Source of the DNA: Lutjanus erythropterus
Lineage: Eukaryota > Chordata > Actinopteri > Lutjaniformes > Lutjanidae
DNA length: 64,000 bases
Reading direction: 5' to 3'
NCBI GenBank assembly: GCA_020091685.1
Contig: CM034594.1
Span: forward strand, 33,910,433-33,974,432
Part shown: positions 45,368 to 57,260 of the stretch, piece after piece
How positions within the stretch are numbered: the first letter of the stretch is position 1
How the letters are laid out: each line of letters starts with the position of its first letter
The notes under the pieces: generated by a model
Told to the model about the DNA's origin: nothing
The model's input: the letters and a program-made list of their open reading frames with translations, nothing else
Databases searched by the model: none
Program-made: the position numbers and the translations under genes

Positions 45368-45396
45368 CCACACACACACACACACACACACACACA
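45368..45396. repeat. (CA)n microsatellite
   Basis: About 29 bases of CA, preceded by gcaggagcaccgcaggagca / ctgcaggagtgcacca, a small 12-base tandem (caggagcacYg) at 45333-45364. Confidence 0.9.
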
Positions 45397-46247
45397 ACAT
45401 TGTAAATTGACAATATCAAATAACAAAGAGTAAGTTCAGCTTTTTATGACTGTCATTTGTAAATGTAAAGTTGTCAATATAAAGTTAAGGCTGTTATCCT
45501 GAAAACAAAAGCCCTCTGCTACAAAAATGCACACTCTGGAGTTCGGTGACTGCCATATGTCTACATGTTGGTCAGTTTGTCATGTGTGCCTTCTGAAAGA
45601 TCAATGATGATTTCTTACAACTCTTAAACAAACACTTACTCATTATGCAAAACTTCTGCATTAATTTAAACTCTAATGGACTGAAATGGCAAACAAACGA
45701 AAACAGTTATGCTGACCTGGGATAGAAATTACAGAGGAGGACACCACAGCTGCAACATTGATGTCAGAGAGGTGAGTATTTCAACTGAACATGTTTCTTT
45801 CATTCCTGATGACATGGTCATTTTAAGATTTATTGCAGTGAATATATAACAGTTTTCTCCTTTAAACCTGTTGTAGAGTTCAACTTGTTGTAGCAACAGT
45901 GGCTACTACCACAATCTACTACAAACCAGCCGCTCCCACGTGCACAGGAGTGATCATGAACGAAGCTGATATACCTGTGCTTCATGGGCCTCTTAACAAC
46001 TAAGGTGCTCTCATCTTGATTGGCCAAATTGTACCTGGGTCCTAGTGCCCACTTGCTACAAAAAAGAATAACACAAATACTGCATTCGCATGGGAAATTC
46101 CATCACCATGACAGCCCTATTTCAGATGTCTTGTTCATGTGAAGTTTAGGCTAGATGTAAGTTCTCCTCTCTGCTGTCACCTTCACACTGCAGTGCACAG
46201 TGTTTGTCAGTCAACATCGGTTGTCTCATACAGTTTAGGACTAAGCC

Positions 46248-46730
46248 TTGTCAGCCTTCACAGAACAGGCGCATTGGTCATTACTGCATGTAGTGTTTGA
46301 TGGACTGTGGAGTGGAGACAGCAGTGGACGTAGGAGCCCCAGTGAGCTGTTAGGAACACAGCCATTGCTGTGCTTTAGGGCTTCACTGATGGGCCATGAC
46401 AGATTGAGTCCCCCCCATGGATTGGGGCCTCTCTGCTCTCAGACACGCTGGAGCTTTATTAGACTTCAGTATGCCTCCCTGTGGAACAGTGTCGCCCAGC
46501 GTGACCTGGACCGCAACAGGGTCCCTGATTGGCCGGGAGCTCCCTCAGCCCGGGGCCGGAGGTCTCTCAGACCGGGGGAAACAGTTCAGACACGTGCTTT
46601 AAATCAGCAGCCCAAAACAGTTCGGACACGTGCTGTAAATCAACAGGCCAGAACAATGACACCCAAGGAAGCTAAAACTCTCCTGTCAGTGAACACGCAT
46701 CATAACTCACGTCTGCTTAACCTGGACTGA
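46248..46730 (+). other. 160-codon open frame of unknown status in a GC-rich island
   Basis: The frame opens at ATG 46248 and ends at TGA 46728-46730. The product is Arg/Gln-rich near its end and contains a 12-residue duplication (TVQTRALNQQPK, TVRTRAVNQQAR) encoded by two 36-base units. I recognise no domain, and the region is GC-rich, which favours long chance frames. Candidate conserved non-coding island or a lineage-specific short gene; I lean to the former. Confidence 0.25.
46581..46652. repeat. Tandem pair of 36-base units, each with CACGTG
   Basis: Units 46581-46616 and 46617-46652 differ at about five or six positions. Each contains the palindromic E-box CACGTG (46591-46596, 46627-46632). 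Confidence 0.85.
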
Positions 46731-46979
46731 AACAGGGTTTAATCTGAAGGGGCTGAGCGTTCAACACTTGGATGGAAATCTTAAGCCGAACTGAAAAATT
46801 ACATTACCTTATATGCACTAACTTAGTCTTTTATGACTCCGGTCTCCTCCTCGCAGTATGAAAAATGTTGCTTTCAGAAGATATCTATCTATCAGAAATT
46901 CACATATAATATTAATGTTTTTTCAATTCTGGAGGTTTCATCCAACAGCTGTGATAGATGAAGCATTCTTGCTAACAGG

Positions 46980-47215
46980 ATTTATGTAGAGAAGTGAGAG
47001 CAATCAATATTTAAGCTCATCCTTCATCCCTCTGTTGAGGGTTTGCAATGCTGGCTGGAGCTTTACAGGATCAAGAACACAGTAAAGTACATTATTGAAT
47101 GTTAACAGGCCCAAGCTCTGCTTGATTAATGCCCCGCAAAACATCATATCACTGCACCGACATGTGCAGTACAGCGAGAGACAGAATATATTCATCCATA
47201 TGCTTAAGAGAGATC
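46980..47215. promoter_or_regulatory. Candidate conserved non-coding island
   Basis: Complex non-repetitive sequence with homeodomain-type cores (gagcaatcaatatttaagct, ctgcttgattaatgccccgc). Composition-based suggestion only. Confidence 0.3.
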
Positions 47216-47463
47216 CCAGTGCACATATTTTATCACTGCAGTCTGAGTTAACCCAGTTTTGGTGAAGTTTTAGTGAATATTAACAACTTTGTCGTCAAGT
47301 CAAAAGCCAGAAAATTAAGAAAATATATTGTGTAGCTGAGGAGGATGAGGAGAACTGTGTGCGTCCAGGGAGTAGGCAATGAGGGAGGCTTCCCAGCATG
47401 CACCTGCAGGGCAACAGACTTTTAGACCTACACGTAAGATGTATTTTAAATTTGTTTCTGCGA

Positions 47464-47874
47464 CACTGTAAAAATGAAAAAGTTGACAAAACTCAAATTT
47501 TCAAGGCAACTTAATGCGATAGATTTTTGAGTTTTGAGCCCAGTGCAAATTCTTAAGTTTTAGAAAAGTTTTTGATCCAATTTATTTTTCTGTAATTTTC
47601 TTCTTTAGATAATCTTGAATCGTTGAGTTTTGGAAACCCAAAAAATTATATTTCAAAAATTAAGAGTAAAGTCTCTGAAGTGAAAGTGCAGAATGATTAA
47701 AAATTTAATATTTCATTTTTTTTTAAATGTAATTTATTTGATAAGATAAATTATCTCAACTAAAGATAGATTGAATAATTAGGTTTTGAAAACTTAACAG
47801 TTGAGAGCTGCATCATCTGTTGCAGTAAGTTGCCTTGAAATTTTGAGTTGTCTCAACTTTTTTTTTTTACAGTG
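47464..47874. mobile_element. MITE with ~50-base terminal inverted repeats
   Basis: Left end cactgtaaaaatgaaaaagt tgacaaaactcaaatttt caaggcaactta; right end taagttgccttgaaatttt gagttgtctcaactttttttttttacagtg. The arms are inverted copies with few differences. The 310-base centre is AT-rich and non-coding. The terminal CACTGTAAAAA links it to the larger element at 28.9 kb. No clean target-site duplication was seen. Confidence 0.85.
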
Positions 47875-48059
47875 CAGCAAGTGATGTTGCATCTTTAAAA
47901 AAAAAGAAGAAGACTCTGTCCCTATCCCTGAGCACGTGCTATTAGAGGTTGAAATCTTCATGATTTTGAGAAATTAAGCAACTACTTAGTGAGAACAGGA
48001 AAAAAATTACAGCTCCCATGAAAATTTTATACTTAGCATCCTCAGTGTCCCTCAACCAG

Positions 48060-48932
48060 GGGTGGAAGAAACTAATTACAAATACGCATGTTACTGTCAT
48101 CAAGTAGTTGTTTGGGGCACAGATTTTCAGGTCTGTTCTTTTACTTGTACTGAAGTATTTGTTACACCATATAATTTATTTAGTTACTTTCAAGCACATA
48201 ATTGAGTACAGAGTCCAAGTTGAATTCATATCCAAACCATTCATCTGAATTTCTGAAGCGGTGATCTGATCGTAAACAGTTAGTGAAATGAACGAAAACC
48301 AGGACATATGAACAAAAAACTAAACACTGCAGCAGCGCAGAGCTGGAGTAAGAAAGTTAATAATTAATCATTAATTGATTAATGAAGAGTTTAAGCAGTT
48401 AAAACTGTATCACTGAATATTTAATCTATAGTCTAGAAATGGCAATAATTGCACCTCGTTTGACGTTGTTTTGTCTGACAGAGGCATTTGTTGAATAAAG
48501 AAACTGAAACTTAAAATGAGAAAAAAATGTCAAAACAAAACATAAAAAAATAGAATGTGAATAAAGTTTAAGAAACGTGTTTCCTTTCTTATACATTATC
48601 AATTATTAATTGAATTTTAACATTTTCAACTGTCGTTAAGGAAAATTCACAAAATTTGTAACCGTAGTTTGCAGAGGTGACTGTGAGCAGAACAGAGAGG
48701 AAGCTGGGAGAAATTTAGACTGAAGATTTAGAGAAAAGAGAAACCTCTTTGATTTAATATCTACTATTGATAATGAATTACACATAAACGTTAAAAAGTA
48801 ACTAATACTCTGAGTAGTTTTTGAGATGAGTACTTTGTACTTTTACTTAAGTATCTGTCTACCACTAGTACTTTTACTTGTAATTGAGTAAAATTTTAGT
48901 AATGTAAAAGTACTTGTTGACTCCTTCCACCA
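48060..48932. mobile_element. MITE-like element with GGTGGAAG / CTTCCACC ends
   Basis: The left end ggtggaagaaactaattac and the right end gttgactccttccacc face each other. Near both ends are inverted words of the type acttttacttgta / tacaagtaaaagt (48140, 48840-48915). The centre is AT-rich and carries no ORF. Related fragments lie at 15.4 kb and 24-25.3 kb. Confidence 0.65.
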
Positions 48933-48934
48933 TT

Positions 48935-50331
48935 TTCCACAACAGTCCACTTTCAGCTGTTCAAGACTTTACAGTCATTGTTCCAAATTAAAGTTTTTTT
49001 CATTCTGAAATTGCTGCTCATTAAACCTGTCATTAAGACAACTACAGTAGATATACACAATTACATACATTACTTTTGCATTTTATTTGTTGTGTCCATT
49101 ACTATGAAGCTCATCACAATCTCTTTGAAAGTTATTTTTTCTATTTTTTTTTCCATCTGTAATCTCAAATGTCTGAAAAGTTTTCTCATATAATGCCAAG
49201 AATGTCACCTATTGTTCATAATTAAACGCACAGCTTCTGAATTCAAGTTGCTCTCTTTTACCAAACTACGAAAAACGTGTTCAAAACAAAATAAAACTTA
49301 TCAAAAACGTATGGACTGGTTGATGATAAATCTTTAATTCACTCAGATGACCTTCCTCTTGCTCCACTGGTCGATGGTCGGAGCTGGATTAAATCACCTC
49401 GGTACAGAATTCCCTGTCGTCAGTCTGAGCTCTGTCAGTCATGGAGGACGGGTTCAGTTCCAGTCCGGCTGTGTTCACTGGGAGGCTGCTGAGTCTGGTT
49501 CTATTGCCTACGGATAAAAATAAATACCCCACCGGTGCTTCTAGCTATAGGTCCGGCCACACTCAACAATTTAGACAACTAGCGACATGGCTAACTGAGC
49601 TAGCAGCACCTAGTAGGTTAGTTTGTTTGGAGTTACCTTCAACAGGTAGCCATATTTTACACACCTTTGTTTTGAAAGACTTGTTGGATTATCTCCTCCC
49701 ACAGCATTATATCTAACTTCCAAAGGTACATTGCCATTTATATCCCTCTGTGATTTCTTAAAAATAACGCTATTAATTGTTGTTTCTACAGCAATCTTGT
49801 TGTTAACCTCAGAAATGCAGATAAAAATCTGACCAGTGGTTAAAGCAGCGATGCTATTTTGCCTGACCGTTTGGCATGTTGACAAAGATAAGATTTTTTT
49901 TTGGAGCTGTTCTTGTCTTCAGTGAGTAGAGTGAAAAAAAGGACCCAGAGTCATGTATATATTTGTGTATACAACCCTCCCTACCAAACAGACAACATAA
50001 AATTCCTGACGAGTCTCACTGGAAACACTAAAAGCCTTGTCTGTTTTCTTCCTGCCTTTTTCACTGACCATATCTCTCACTCCTCCACATGTCGAAGCCA
50101 TTCAAGGTTTTTTCTTTCATGCCCGCTGCACTGAAGAGTTTGTTATGAGTCAGAGTTACCGAGTCGAAACCTGAACAACAGAGTTTTAGATCTTTATTAT
50201 CTCCGAGATCAGTTTTCTGCTGTACAGTTTGGCATAGGGGCACTTTATCTCACATCATCCTCCCTACAGTGTGTCTCCTAATCCCCCCCCCGCACCGCAC
50301 CTCAGAGTTGGATGAGGGCACGAGGTGACCC

Positions 50332-50372
<41 letters not shown>

Positions 50373-52490
50373 ATATACAATCCTCCTTTCTCTGTGTAGC
50401 ACTTACAATTACAACCAGATTAAATGTGAATGAATTCAAAATGCTCAGATAAGCCGCCCCTGTAAAAACATCTGAGGTATTTCTACTGCTCTGGCTCTAT
50501 TCACAACTAATACATACTACTGACGATTGCAGTATTTAGTATGCAGTACATATTGTATGCTGCTTTAAACAGCAGTATGCATCACAAGACTGTTCAGGCC
50601 TTTACACACCAACAGTGACACAAATAACAGAACAAAATTATCAATATTTTGGAGGTGAAATTTCAACCCACCTGACTATTCACATAAATTATTAAGCTTC
50701 TAAAAATAAATTATGCTGCAGCAAAAAAGATGTAATCAACATTAAATGAAAATGAGGTAGGGCTCCTTTTACTTTATAAAAAGAGGAAATAATGACATAC
50801 GTGGGTGCAGCCAATATAGAGTAAGGATGAAAACTTAGCAAGTTTTACTGCTCGGTTCAGGAGCTGAAACTGTATCACAGCTACAACAGGATGTATTTCA
50901 TGTATTTAATGATTTGTAAACAATTCCAGTGCGCATTTGGTTCATCACCTCGTAGGAAGTTTAAAACTAAGAGTTTCTTTAGACTGTTGAAGCTTGACAT
51001 CTACACCATGTTCGTTCTGAAGCTGATTTGTTATTCCTGTCCCCGTTGCTGAAATCCTTGTCACTGTAAATGTTTCCCACTTTTTGTCATGTAAAACACA
51101 GTTCGTTGAATGTTTTGAAAAGCAAAATTATACTGTTGATGTGAAGACTTCCAATGGATACATATATATTCAAAAAATATTATTCACATGCAAAAAAATT
51201 ATTTGCAAAAAAAAAAAGAAAAAAATGCTAGACAGGGTTAAGCTGCTTTCAACTTTTGGAAAGCAGACAGCATGTGAAGGACAGGCTGTGTTGGGGGGAG
51301 GGTACCATTACAACTTAACCGAATCTTCACCACTACCAGTACAGAACTACATTTAGGCCAGATCATCGTTAATGAAGCAAGGTCACTGGCGGATGGTGAG
51401 TAAAAATCACCAGACTCTGTAAATGCATGGAAACGCCTGCTCTGTTAAATAAAGAGTTTCAGGAGTTTTATCTGGTTGGAAATCTTCTACAAAGCTCCAA
51501 CTGTAGGTCTGATTGTCAATAGTTCCCCTTGAAAGAGGCATGAGTAATTATCCACCATTTGATGTGGACTTACTCCACAAAAACACAAACATCCATTCAT
51601 TTCACTGGAATAAGTCAAAATGGAAAGGGTTTAGCCAAATGTAAACTTAATGTGTTGTTTTTCCGGAGTTTTCATTTTCGAGAGACGGAGGTTAGGTGAG
51701 ATTGGATTAAAATATCAAATAGGTTTTTGGGACGATTACAAAAGAAACAGGACTTTTATATGTCCTCTTCAGCCAACCAGAGTAGGCTGTGTCTGCTGGC
51801 GGCTGGTGAATGTGGGCTCTATGTTCTGACAGACAGAAGAATGAGCTGCTTTATTACCTCTGCACATGGCTGCCAATCATTATAGGTATCCCTCACACTA
51901 GTGCGAAAACAACCAGGATTTACAAAGATATTCAGTTCCTTGTGCACATATATGCATTGTCCTCTTAATACAATAACCCGCAGTGCACACAGCATTCCTG
52001 CAGTGAATAATAAAGTCCCTACACACAGAGAGGATTTTGTAATCTCCGACTTTTTTGCCATGCATCCCTGTCATTGTATCTCTCACGGAAAATCCACATC
52101 CTCCCATCTTTCTCAACTATCTCCACACTCCACCTACTCCCTGTGTCACACGCCCAATCCGGCTCAAATCTCTGCTGATCCTCTGTTATCACCAGAAATT
52201 GCACCAGAAAGAATCCTGGAGCCAGCTCCTATGTGATGCCTTTCTTCCAACTTTCATTTCCAGTGTTGATAAGCATCAATACTATATCCAACTTATATCA
52301 ACACAGCAAAATGGATTAGGTCATTTTGGATCGCACTAACAAACAATCATCAGCGGATGGACATTGTTCAGTTGTCCTGGGAATGGATCTCTTGACATGC
52401 AAGATCAGTAGCTGTTGTGATTTCGTTGCACTTTTTCTGACTTTTGCACTCATATATTAACCATAAAAGGACATCGTCATATAGCAATCC
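48935..52490. other. Intergenic; no supported gene
   Basis: Includes a GC-richer patch at 49350-49640 with a 91-codon frame lacking known motifs, a (CA)n run (listed), and AT-rich sequence. Two minus-strand short frames at 49.6-49.9 and 50.06-50.24 kb start with similar peptides (CQTVRQN / CQTVQQK), suggesting a short repeated segment around tgaccgtttggcat and tacagtttggcat. Confidence 0.4.
50333..50370. repeat. (CA)n microsatellite
   Basis: About 38 bases of CA. Confidence 0.95.
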
Positions 52491-52499
52491 CAGCTTGAG

Positions 52500-52562
52500 G
52501 TAGGGCTGGGCGATATAAAGATATTATATCAATATCATGACATGAGACAAGATATCGTCTGA
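52500..52562. repeat. 'GGGCTGGGCGATAT' repeat end
   Basis: tagggctgggcgatataaag and atatcaatatcatgacatga match the start of a very frequent fish non-autonomous element. Confidence 0.65.
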
Positions 52563-52790
52563 GAGCCAATTGGCCAAATCAGTTTCAGCCAATTGTCCAG
52601 GACCTCATGAGGTGCAGTACAGTTATAATGTTTATTGCAAATGGTGTTTCGTCTCACCAAAATATATTAGAAATCGACAGGATCACAGTCGCCCCCTGGT
52701 GGAAGGCTGCAGTACAAGTCATAAATCCCGCCTCCCAATGTTAATATATAGCAACTGGGCCAAATGAAAACATCAAAGTACACGTTAAAC
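52563..52790. repeat. 'CGCCCCCTGGTGG' dispersed repeat
   Basis: cacagtcgccccctggtgga, aggctgcagtacaagtcata and aatcccgcctcccaatgtta match a widespread teleost phrase. It is followed, at about 52915-53110, by ctgagctctgctcacgattg and agatggcagcactcatgtca, which probably belong to the same repeat cluster. Confidence 0.6.
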
Positions 52791-53594
52791 AAATGTTTCC
52801 CAAAGGTGGTTTCTGTCATTTTTGGTAGTTCTTATCATGCTGATGTTTGTTCAACTGTTTGATTTTCTAATCAGTTTGATCTTAATTAGTCATCTCATGA
52901 TAGAAAAACAGGGTTTATGCCGTGATTGACAGCTGAGCTCTGCTCACGATTGAGTCAGACTGTGAGGGCGGGAACACTGACTACTACAGCGCAGACTGCA
53001 AATGATGTCACCAACACAAGATGGCAGCACTCATGTCAGGGATATTTCGGCCTCTTTTTCGTACCGTGGGAGAAAGTAGAGAAGCGTCGTCCATCTTTAC
53101 AGTCATTGTTGTCAGTATGTTCTTTGAAGCATTTGGTATCTTAAATTACTTGCCATGTTATATTGGCAAACATAACATATGCATATGTATACAATGTAAA
53201 GGTATACATTTATAACAAATTACTTTATTAATGGTTTCTAAATAATTTATTAAAGCTTTAAATATCATAAATAAAAACAATATCTGGGTTTGATTTTTCC
53301 TTTACCTGCAGGTCTTATGTCTTATTATAAAGTGCAAATGACTCCTAAATGACTTGCTCACTTTCTAATAAGCCTGCAGTCATAAATGTTTGTAAATCGT
53401 TTATAAAGGACAGTGGGTTTCTTGTTTTTAATTAGCCATGTAGATGGATTAAATTAGTAGCAAAATAAATAGCTAAGTTTAAAGAAGATTTGTTTTTCAC
53501 AGTCTGACAACTCAGAGGTTTTTATTTATTTATTAATAAAGCAGCCAGTAATTGTAATGTATGTGCCAGTGATGAAGTATTCCTTCTCTGGTTT

Positions 53595-53735
53595 TGTTTG
53601 TCAGCAGTATTACGGAAAAACTACTGAGCCGATTTTCACGAAACTTAAATGAAGGGTATAGCACGAGCCAAGGACTTTTCTTAACATTGCAAGATAGGGC
53701 AATTGGAGGTCTGCGCTCTCCTAATGCCCTTCTAG
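53595..53735. repeat. LINE-derived dispersed repeat tail
   Basis: aaaaactactgagccgattt, tcacgaaacttaaatgaagg and ggaggtctgcgctctcctaa are close to a highly repeated fish phrase. No coding capacity. Confidence 0.6.
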
Positions 53736-53999
53736 TTAGAAAGTGATACCACTAAATATCTTGAAAGACAAAAAGGTTTACAATCAACAACTCTTGTGTA
53801 TTTTTAAAGCCTGCAGCCATTTTGCTGTAATACTGGAAGCTGCTGTAGCCTCTGAAGCATCCACGCGGGGTAACATCAGTCTCCTCAGGGGCCTGTGCTT
53901 AACTCACTGCACTTCTGTTGGCACAGGGGCAGTAAGGTGATCTACAGGCTATCAGCAGGCCATCAGTATCATCCAGGGTATCTGTGTCATCTCCGGCAT

Positions 54000-54360
54000 G
54001 TTCCAGCCTAGGAGCCAGATTCTGTCTGCATTTCCATTACTCCATCGCAAAAATCAAAGATGAAAGATAGCTGCCTGCGTGCTCGCTCAGAGACCAGACA
54101 GCTAGCCCACCATCGGAGAGGAGAAGCGATCTCCTTCATTTGGGTTTTTGCAATTAAGTCTTTGTTTAATCTCTGGCTTCTTGGTGTGTTTCCACATGCC
54201 ACCCAAATTCCATAACAGTGCTGCTTTATGCCGCAGCATACCCTGCCAACACTTATCATATCAGTGCGTTTGACTGGAGGGAGCCAAGCGTTTGTTCAGC
54301 CTCACATTTTCAGGCACGCTCAGTCTCTCATGCTGTCAGATGGCATTGGTCTGTACTTGC
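54000..54360. promoter_or_regulatory. Candidate conserved non-coding island
   Basis: A dense, non-repetitive stretch with several possible factor sites (atcgcaaaaatcaaagatga, tttttgcaattaagtctttg, ctttatgccgcagcatac). It lies far from any gene that I can see. Basis: complexity and composition only. Confidence 0.35.
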
Positions 54361-54834
54361 ATAAAACAAAAACCTCGAAATCTTAGACAAGTATCAGAAC
54401 AAGGCAGAACTCTGTCTGGCCTGCACCCTCCTCCACCCCCTTCTCTCTTATACACACACCCCACCCGCTGACCCCCACCACCATATGCCAAAAATTATCA
54501 TACAAGTTTCTCTTTGTATCCATATTTAAACATGATGGAGAAGAATTGAGCCTTTATACGAGGGGGAGGTTGTGTGTTTATCCAGCAGCGCCAGCACCAG
54601 GAAACAAGAGAAAGCCCCCATTGCTGCTGGTGGAAGCAGGAAAGGGTCGGAGACTGCGGGGCTGGCGGGAGGAGAGGTGAATGGAGACGGGGAGAGAGAG
54701 AGAAGGAGAAAGGAACTCTTTGAGTGACAGTAATTTAGGAACCTGGACTTTTTATGATTTTCCTGCTTTTGGGAAAACATACAGACTTCTGGGTAGCACT
54801 TGGGACCAAATCAAAGACGTCTTTTACCATCAAA

Positions 54835-54836
<2 letters not shown>

Positions 54837-54897
<61 letters not shown>
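54837..54897. repeat. (GT)n microsatellite
   Basis: About 60 bases of perfect GT. Confidence 0.97.
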
Positions 54898-54898
<1 letters not shown>

Positions 54899-55624
54899 AT
54901 GTCTGTCTATCTGTGTGTAACCTGCACGTATTTGCATGAGCAATATGTACATAAACCAATCAGCAAATAAATATTAGAGTGAAAGTGAAATTTGAGGACT
55001 GCTCACTTTTTGTGTAAGGCAACTTAAACGCTTGCATATATTCCCATTTTTGACAAACTAGTAACATTTGTGTTTGGGACAATTTTCTGTGAACATTCTC
55101 CAAGATTCAGGCCTCCAAGTGGGCATTTCCCTTGGCAACGGTTGACTGAAATTTGAGAGCTGTTGTTGCTGGGAGACACGCTGTTGATCTCCATATACAG
55201 ATAACAAACAATATTTGTGTTGATGTATTGTGCGAGATGAGATATGTAGTTCAATGAGCAGTTTCACACAAAGCTTAACTACAACAAACCTACCACAAAT
55301 TGCAACTTTTTTGTCTCGTAAAATGATATTTTAAAATGATAAACATATTATGTGTAATTTAAATACCAAATGCCACAGACCACCATTCATGTTTTTTCTG
55401 AGGTTAGGTACCACAGGGCACAATGGAAGGGACGTGACTATGGCTGTCTGTTGACTATGATCTATTGTCTAACAACAATTTAGCTTTTATTAGTTTAAGT
55501 AACCACTATGTGGTCTGTAGGTCACTTATTGAGTTATGCTAACGTTAGCGCTGATTCTCACAAACTTTTGTTCCGTGCAACACTGTTCACATTTCAACAC
55601 CCGCTGAATCGTAAGAATCATAAG

Positions 55625-55995
55625 GGCTTTTCACACTGCATATTCTTAGCCCTGGGCTATCCTTAACCTTAGGCTAAGAGTGAGCTAGCCCCTTTTCACA
55701 CCCATTATGAAGCCAGGGTTAAGCTAAGCACAGGACTGCACATCTTCTAGCTCTTGGCTACATGTGTTTCGGTGCATCAACTGATGTGAACATTTCAGAA
55801 TGTTCAATGACTACTCTTTTCTTTTAGCTCGGTGTCACACTGGCACTTTTTAACCCTGGGTTTAGTTGATTTTCAGGGAATAACCATACAAACTCGGGGC
55901 TAACCCTGCTCTGGAGCAGGGCCAGCAAGCCATGGGCTGAAGTCAGGGTTAGCTCAAGTTGGAATGTTCCAGGATCGTGACAGTGTGAAAGCTTT
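55625..55995. repeat. 'TTTCACACTGC / TTAGCCCTGGG' element
   Basis: gggcttttcacactgcatat, cttagccctgggctatcctt and aagccagggttaagctaagc at the left, ggtgtcacactggcactttt and aaccctgggtttagttg in the middle, and gatcgtgacagtgtgaaagc at the right form an inverted arrangement of the same words. This suggests a foldback-type non-autonomous element. Confidence 0.5.
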
Positions 55996-56110
55996 CTTAG
56001 CCTGTGGCTAACAGCTACCTTAGTTTGAGGCTAACAGCTCCCTTAGCTTGAGGCTAACCGCTCTCTGAGTTTGAGGCTAACGGCTCTCTAAGCCTGCAGC
56101 TAAGTGCAAC
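55996..56110. repeat. Minisatellite, 23-base unit, five copies
   Basis: GGCTAAC-type cores at 56006, 56029, 56052, 56075 and 56098 (the last reads cagctaa) are exactly 23 bases apart; consensus about cttagYttgaggctaacRgctc. Confidence 0.85.
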
Positions 56111-57000
56111 ACGCCCTATATACTGCCACATTATAGTCCCACATTATAGTGAGGAATTTCTGTAGCTAGCTTTCTCTCTCTGTCATGGGTCCAGTTGGTG
56201 CTAAGGACCAGACAAAATTAACAACAATGGGAAGTCCTCTAACCTCAGCACTCTGTATGCTGCCCTGTCACTCAATATCTACATGGAGCAATATAATATA
56301 TAATACAACACTGGACAGTGCTATATAACAATAGCAACAGCTAACAACCTTAGCTCTACAGCTAGCCAAGTTAACTGCCCGTGCTGTGTGTCTGCTGGAA
56401 CTGAAGTGATATTAAAAAACTGTTTTAGGGTCTGCCCTGTGCCCTCTGTAGATATAAACAGCTCATTCTGAGGTAACAAAAACATGATTCATATCTTCAG
56501 GTGATAATACACTGATGAAAACAAAAGAATATTATGATTATCATATTCCATTTCAGCCATATTCTGCCAATAGATCGCTGTATATCTTACACACTAGACT
56601 TTTAAGTAAGCAGCCAACATTTGACTGTATTTGGCTAAACAGACCAAACTGTCTCAGTTTTATGTGTACCACATGAGCCTCACACCTCCGCTGTAAACAT
56701 TTTGTTTTATTAGACCATGTTTCCTCAGGCACTACAAGTTCTGGAGCCCCAGTAAAATGTTTTAACATCGAAGAAGCATTAGACAACTTTAAGATGCCAT
56801 CCTCAAAGTATGCTGTACAGTCTCCTTTAACACTGTGTTGAGAAAATAAGAACTTCAAGATGTTTTTAGTGCCATCGCCTCTCAAAGCCATTAAATATTC
56901 TAGAACTGCAGGCCAGAAAATTATTAAGAAAGGAACAAAGTGCAGGAATGCAATGGTTTGTAAATGGTTGTACTGATGGATCTGTGTTTTCGCCGGTGTC
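56111..57000. other. Intergenic, nothing recognised
   Basis: A 149-codon minus-strand frame at 56553-57002 has no known motif, ordinary AT content and no splice context; I do not call it a gene. Confidence 0.4.
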
Positions 57001-57004
57001 AAAA

Positions 57005-57260
57005 CAGAGCCGGGACTGAATGGGCCTCCTCATGACCCTCTGGCCTCAGTTCCACGTTCGGGCCGCTCAGGAAGGCCTGAGGTTTGGAGGTTTCTAACCA
57101 CAACGACCTTCTCGCTCCTTTCGCTTCATTTTTTAGCTTTTTTATCCGAAATGAGACACTGGATAAATTACGTTGACTATGAAGGGCCCCCTTGTTCACT
57201 TGGAATAATAAAGAAAGGATACCCTGGTGGAGAACTTTGCAGTAATTTTGCCTGTAAGTG
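57005..57260. promoter_or_regulatory. Candidate conserved non-coding island
   Basis: Unique, GC-balanced block (tcagttccacgttcgggccg, ggataaattacgttgactat, aataataaagaaaggatacc) surrounded by AT-rich DNA. No ORF family resemblance. Confidence 0.3.

Noticed and set aside
46417-46602. Frame with MPPCGTVSP, recalling the cysteine switch (PRCGVPD) of matrix metalloproteinase propeptides
   Set aside because: The conserved Arg and the following VPD are absent, the flanking residues do not resemble a propeptide, and the overlapping 160-codon frame reads differently. Chance similarity in GC-rich DNA.
55996-56110. Regularly spaced short repeats considered as a CRISPR array
   Set aside because: The units are contiguous without unique spacers and the genome is a vertebrate.
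56553-57002. 149-codon minus-strand open frame, longest in the right half apart from 46.2 kb
   Set aside because: Contains a plausible hydrophobic stretch but no family resemblance, no GC shift and no codon bias that I can see.
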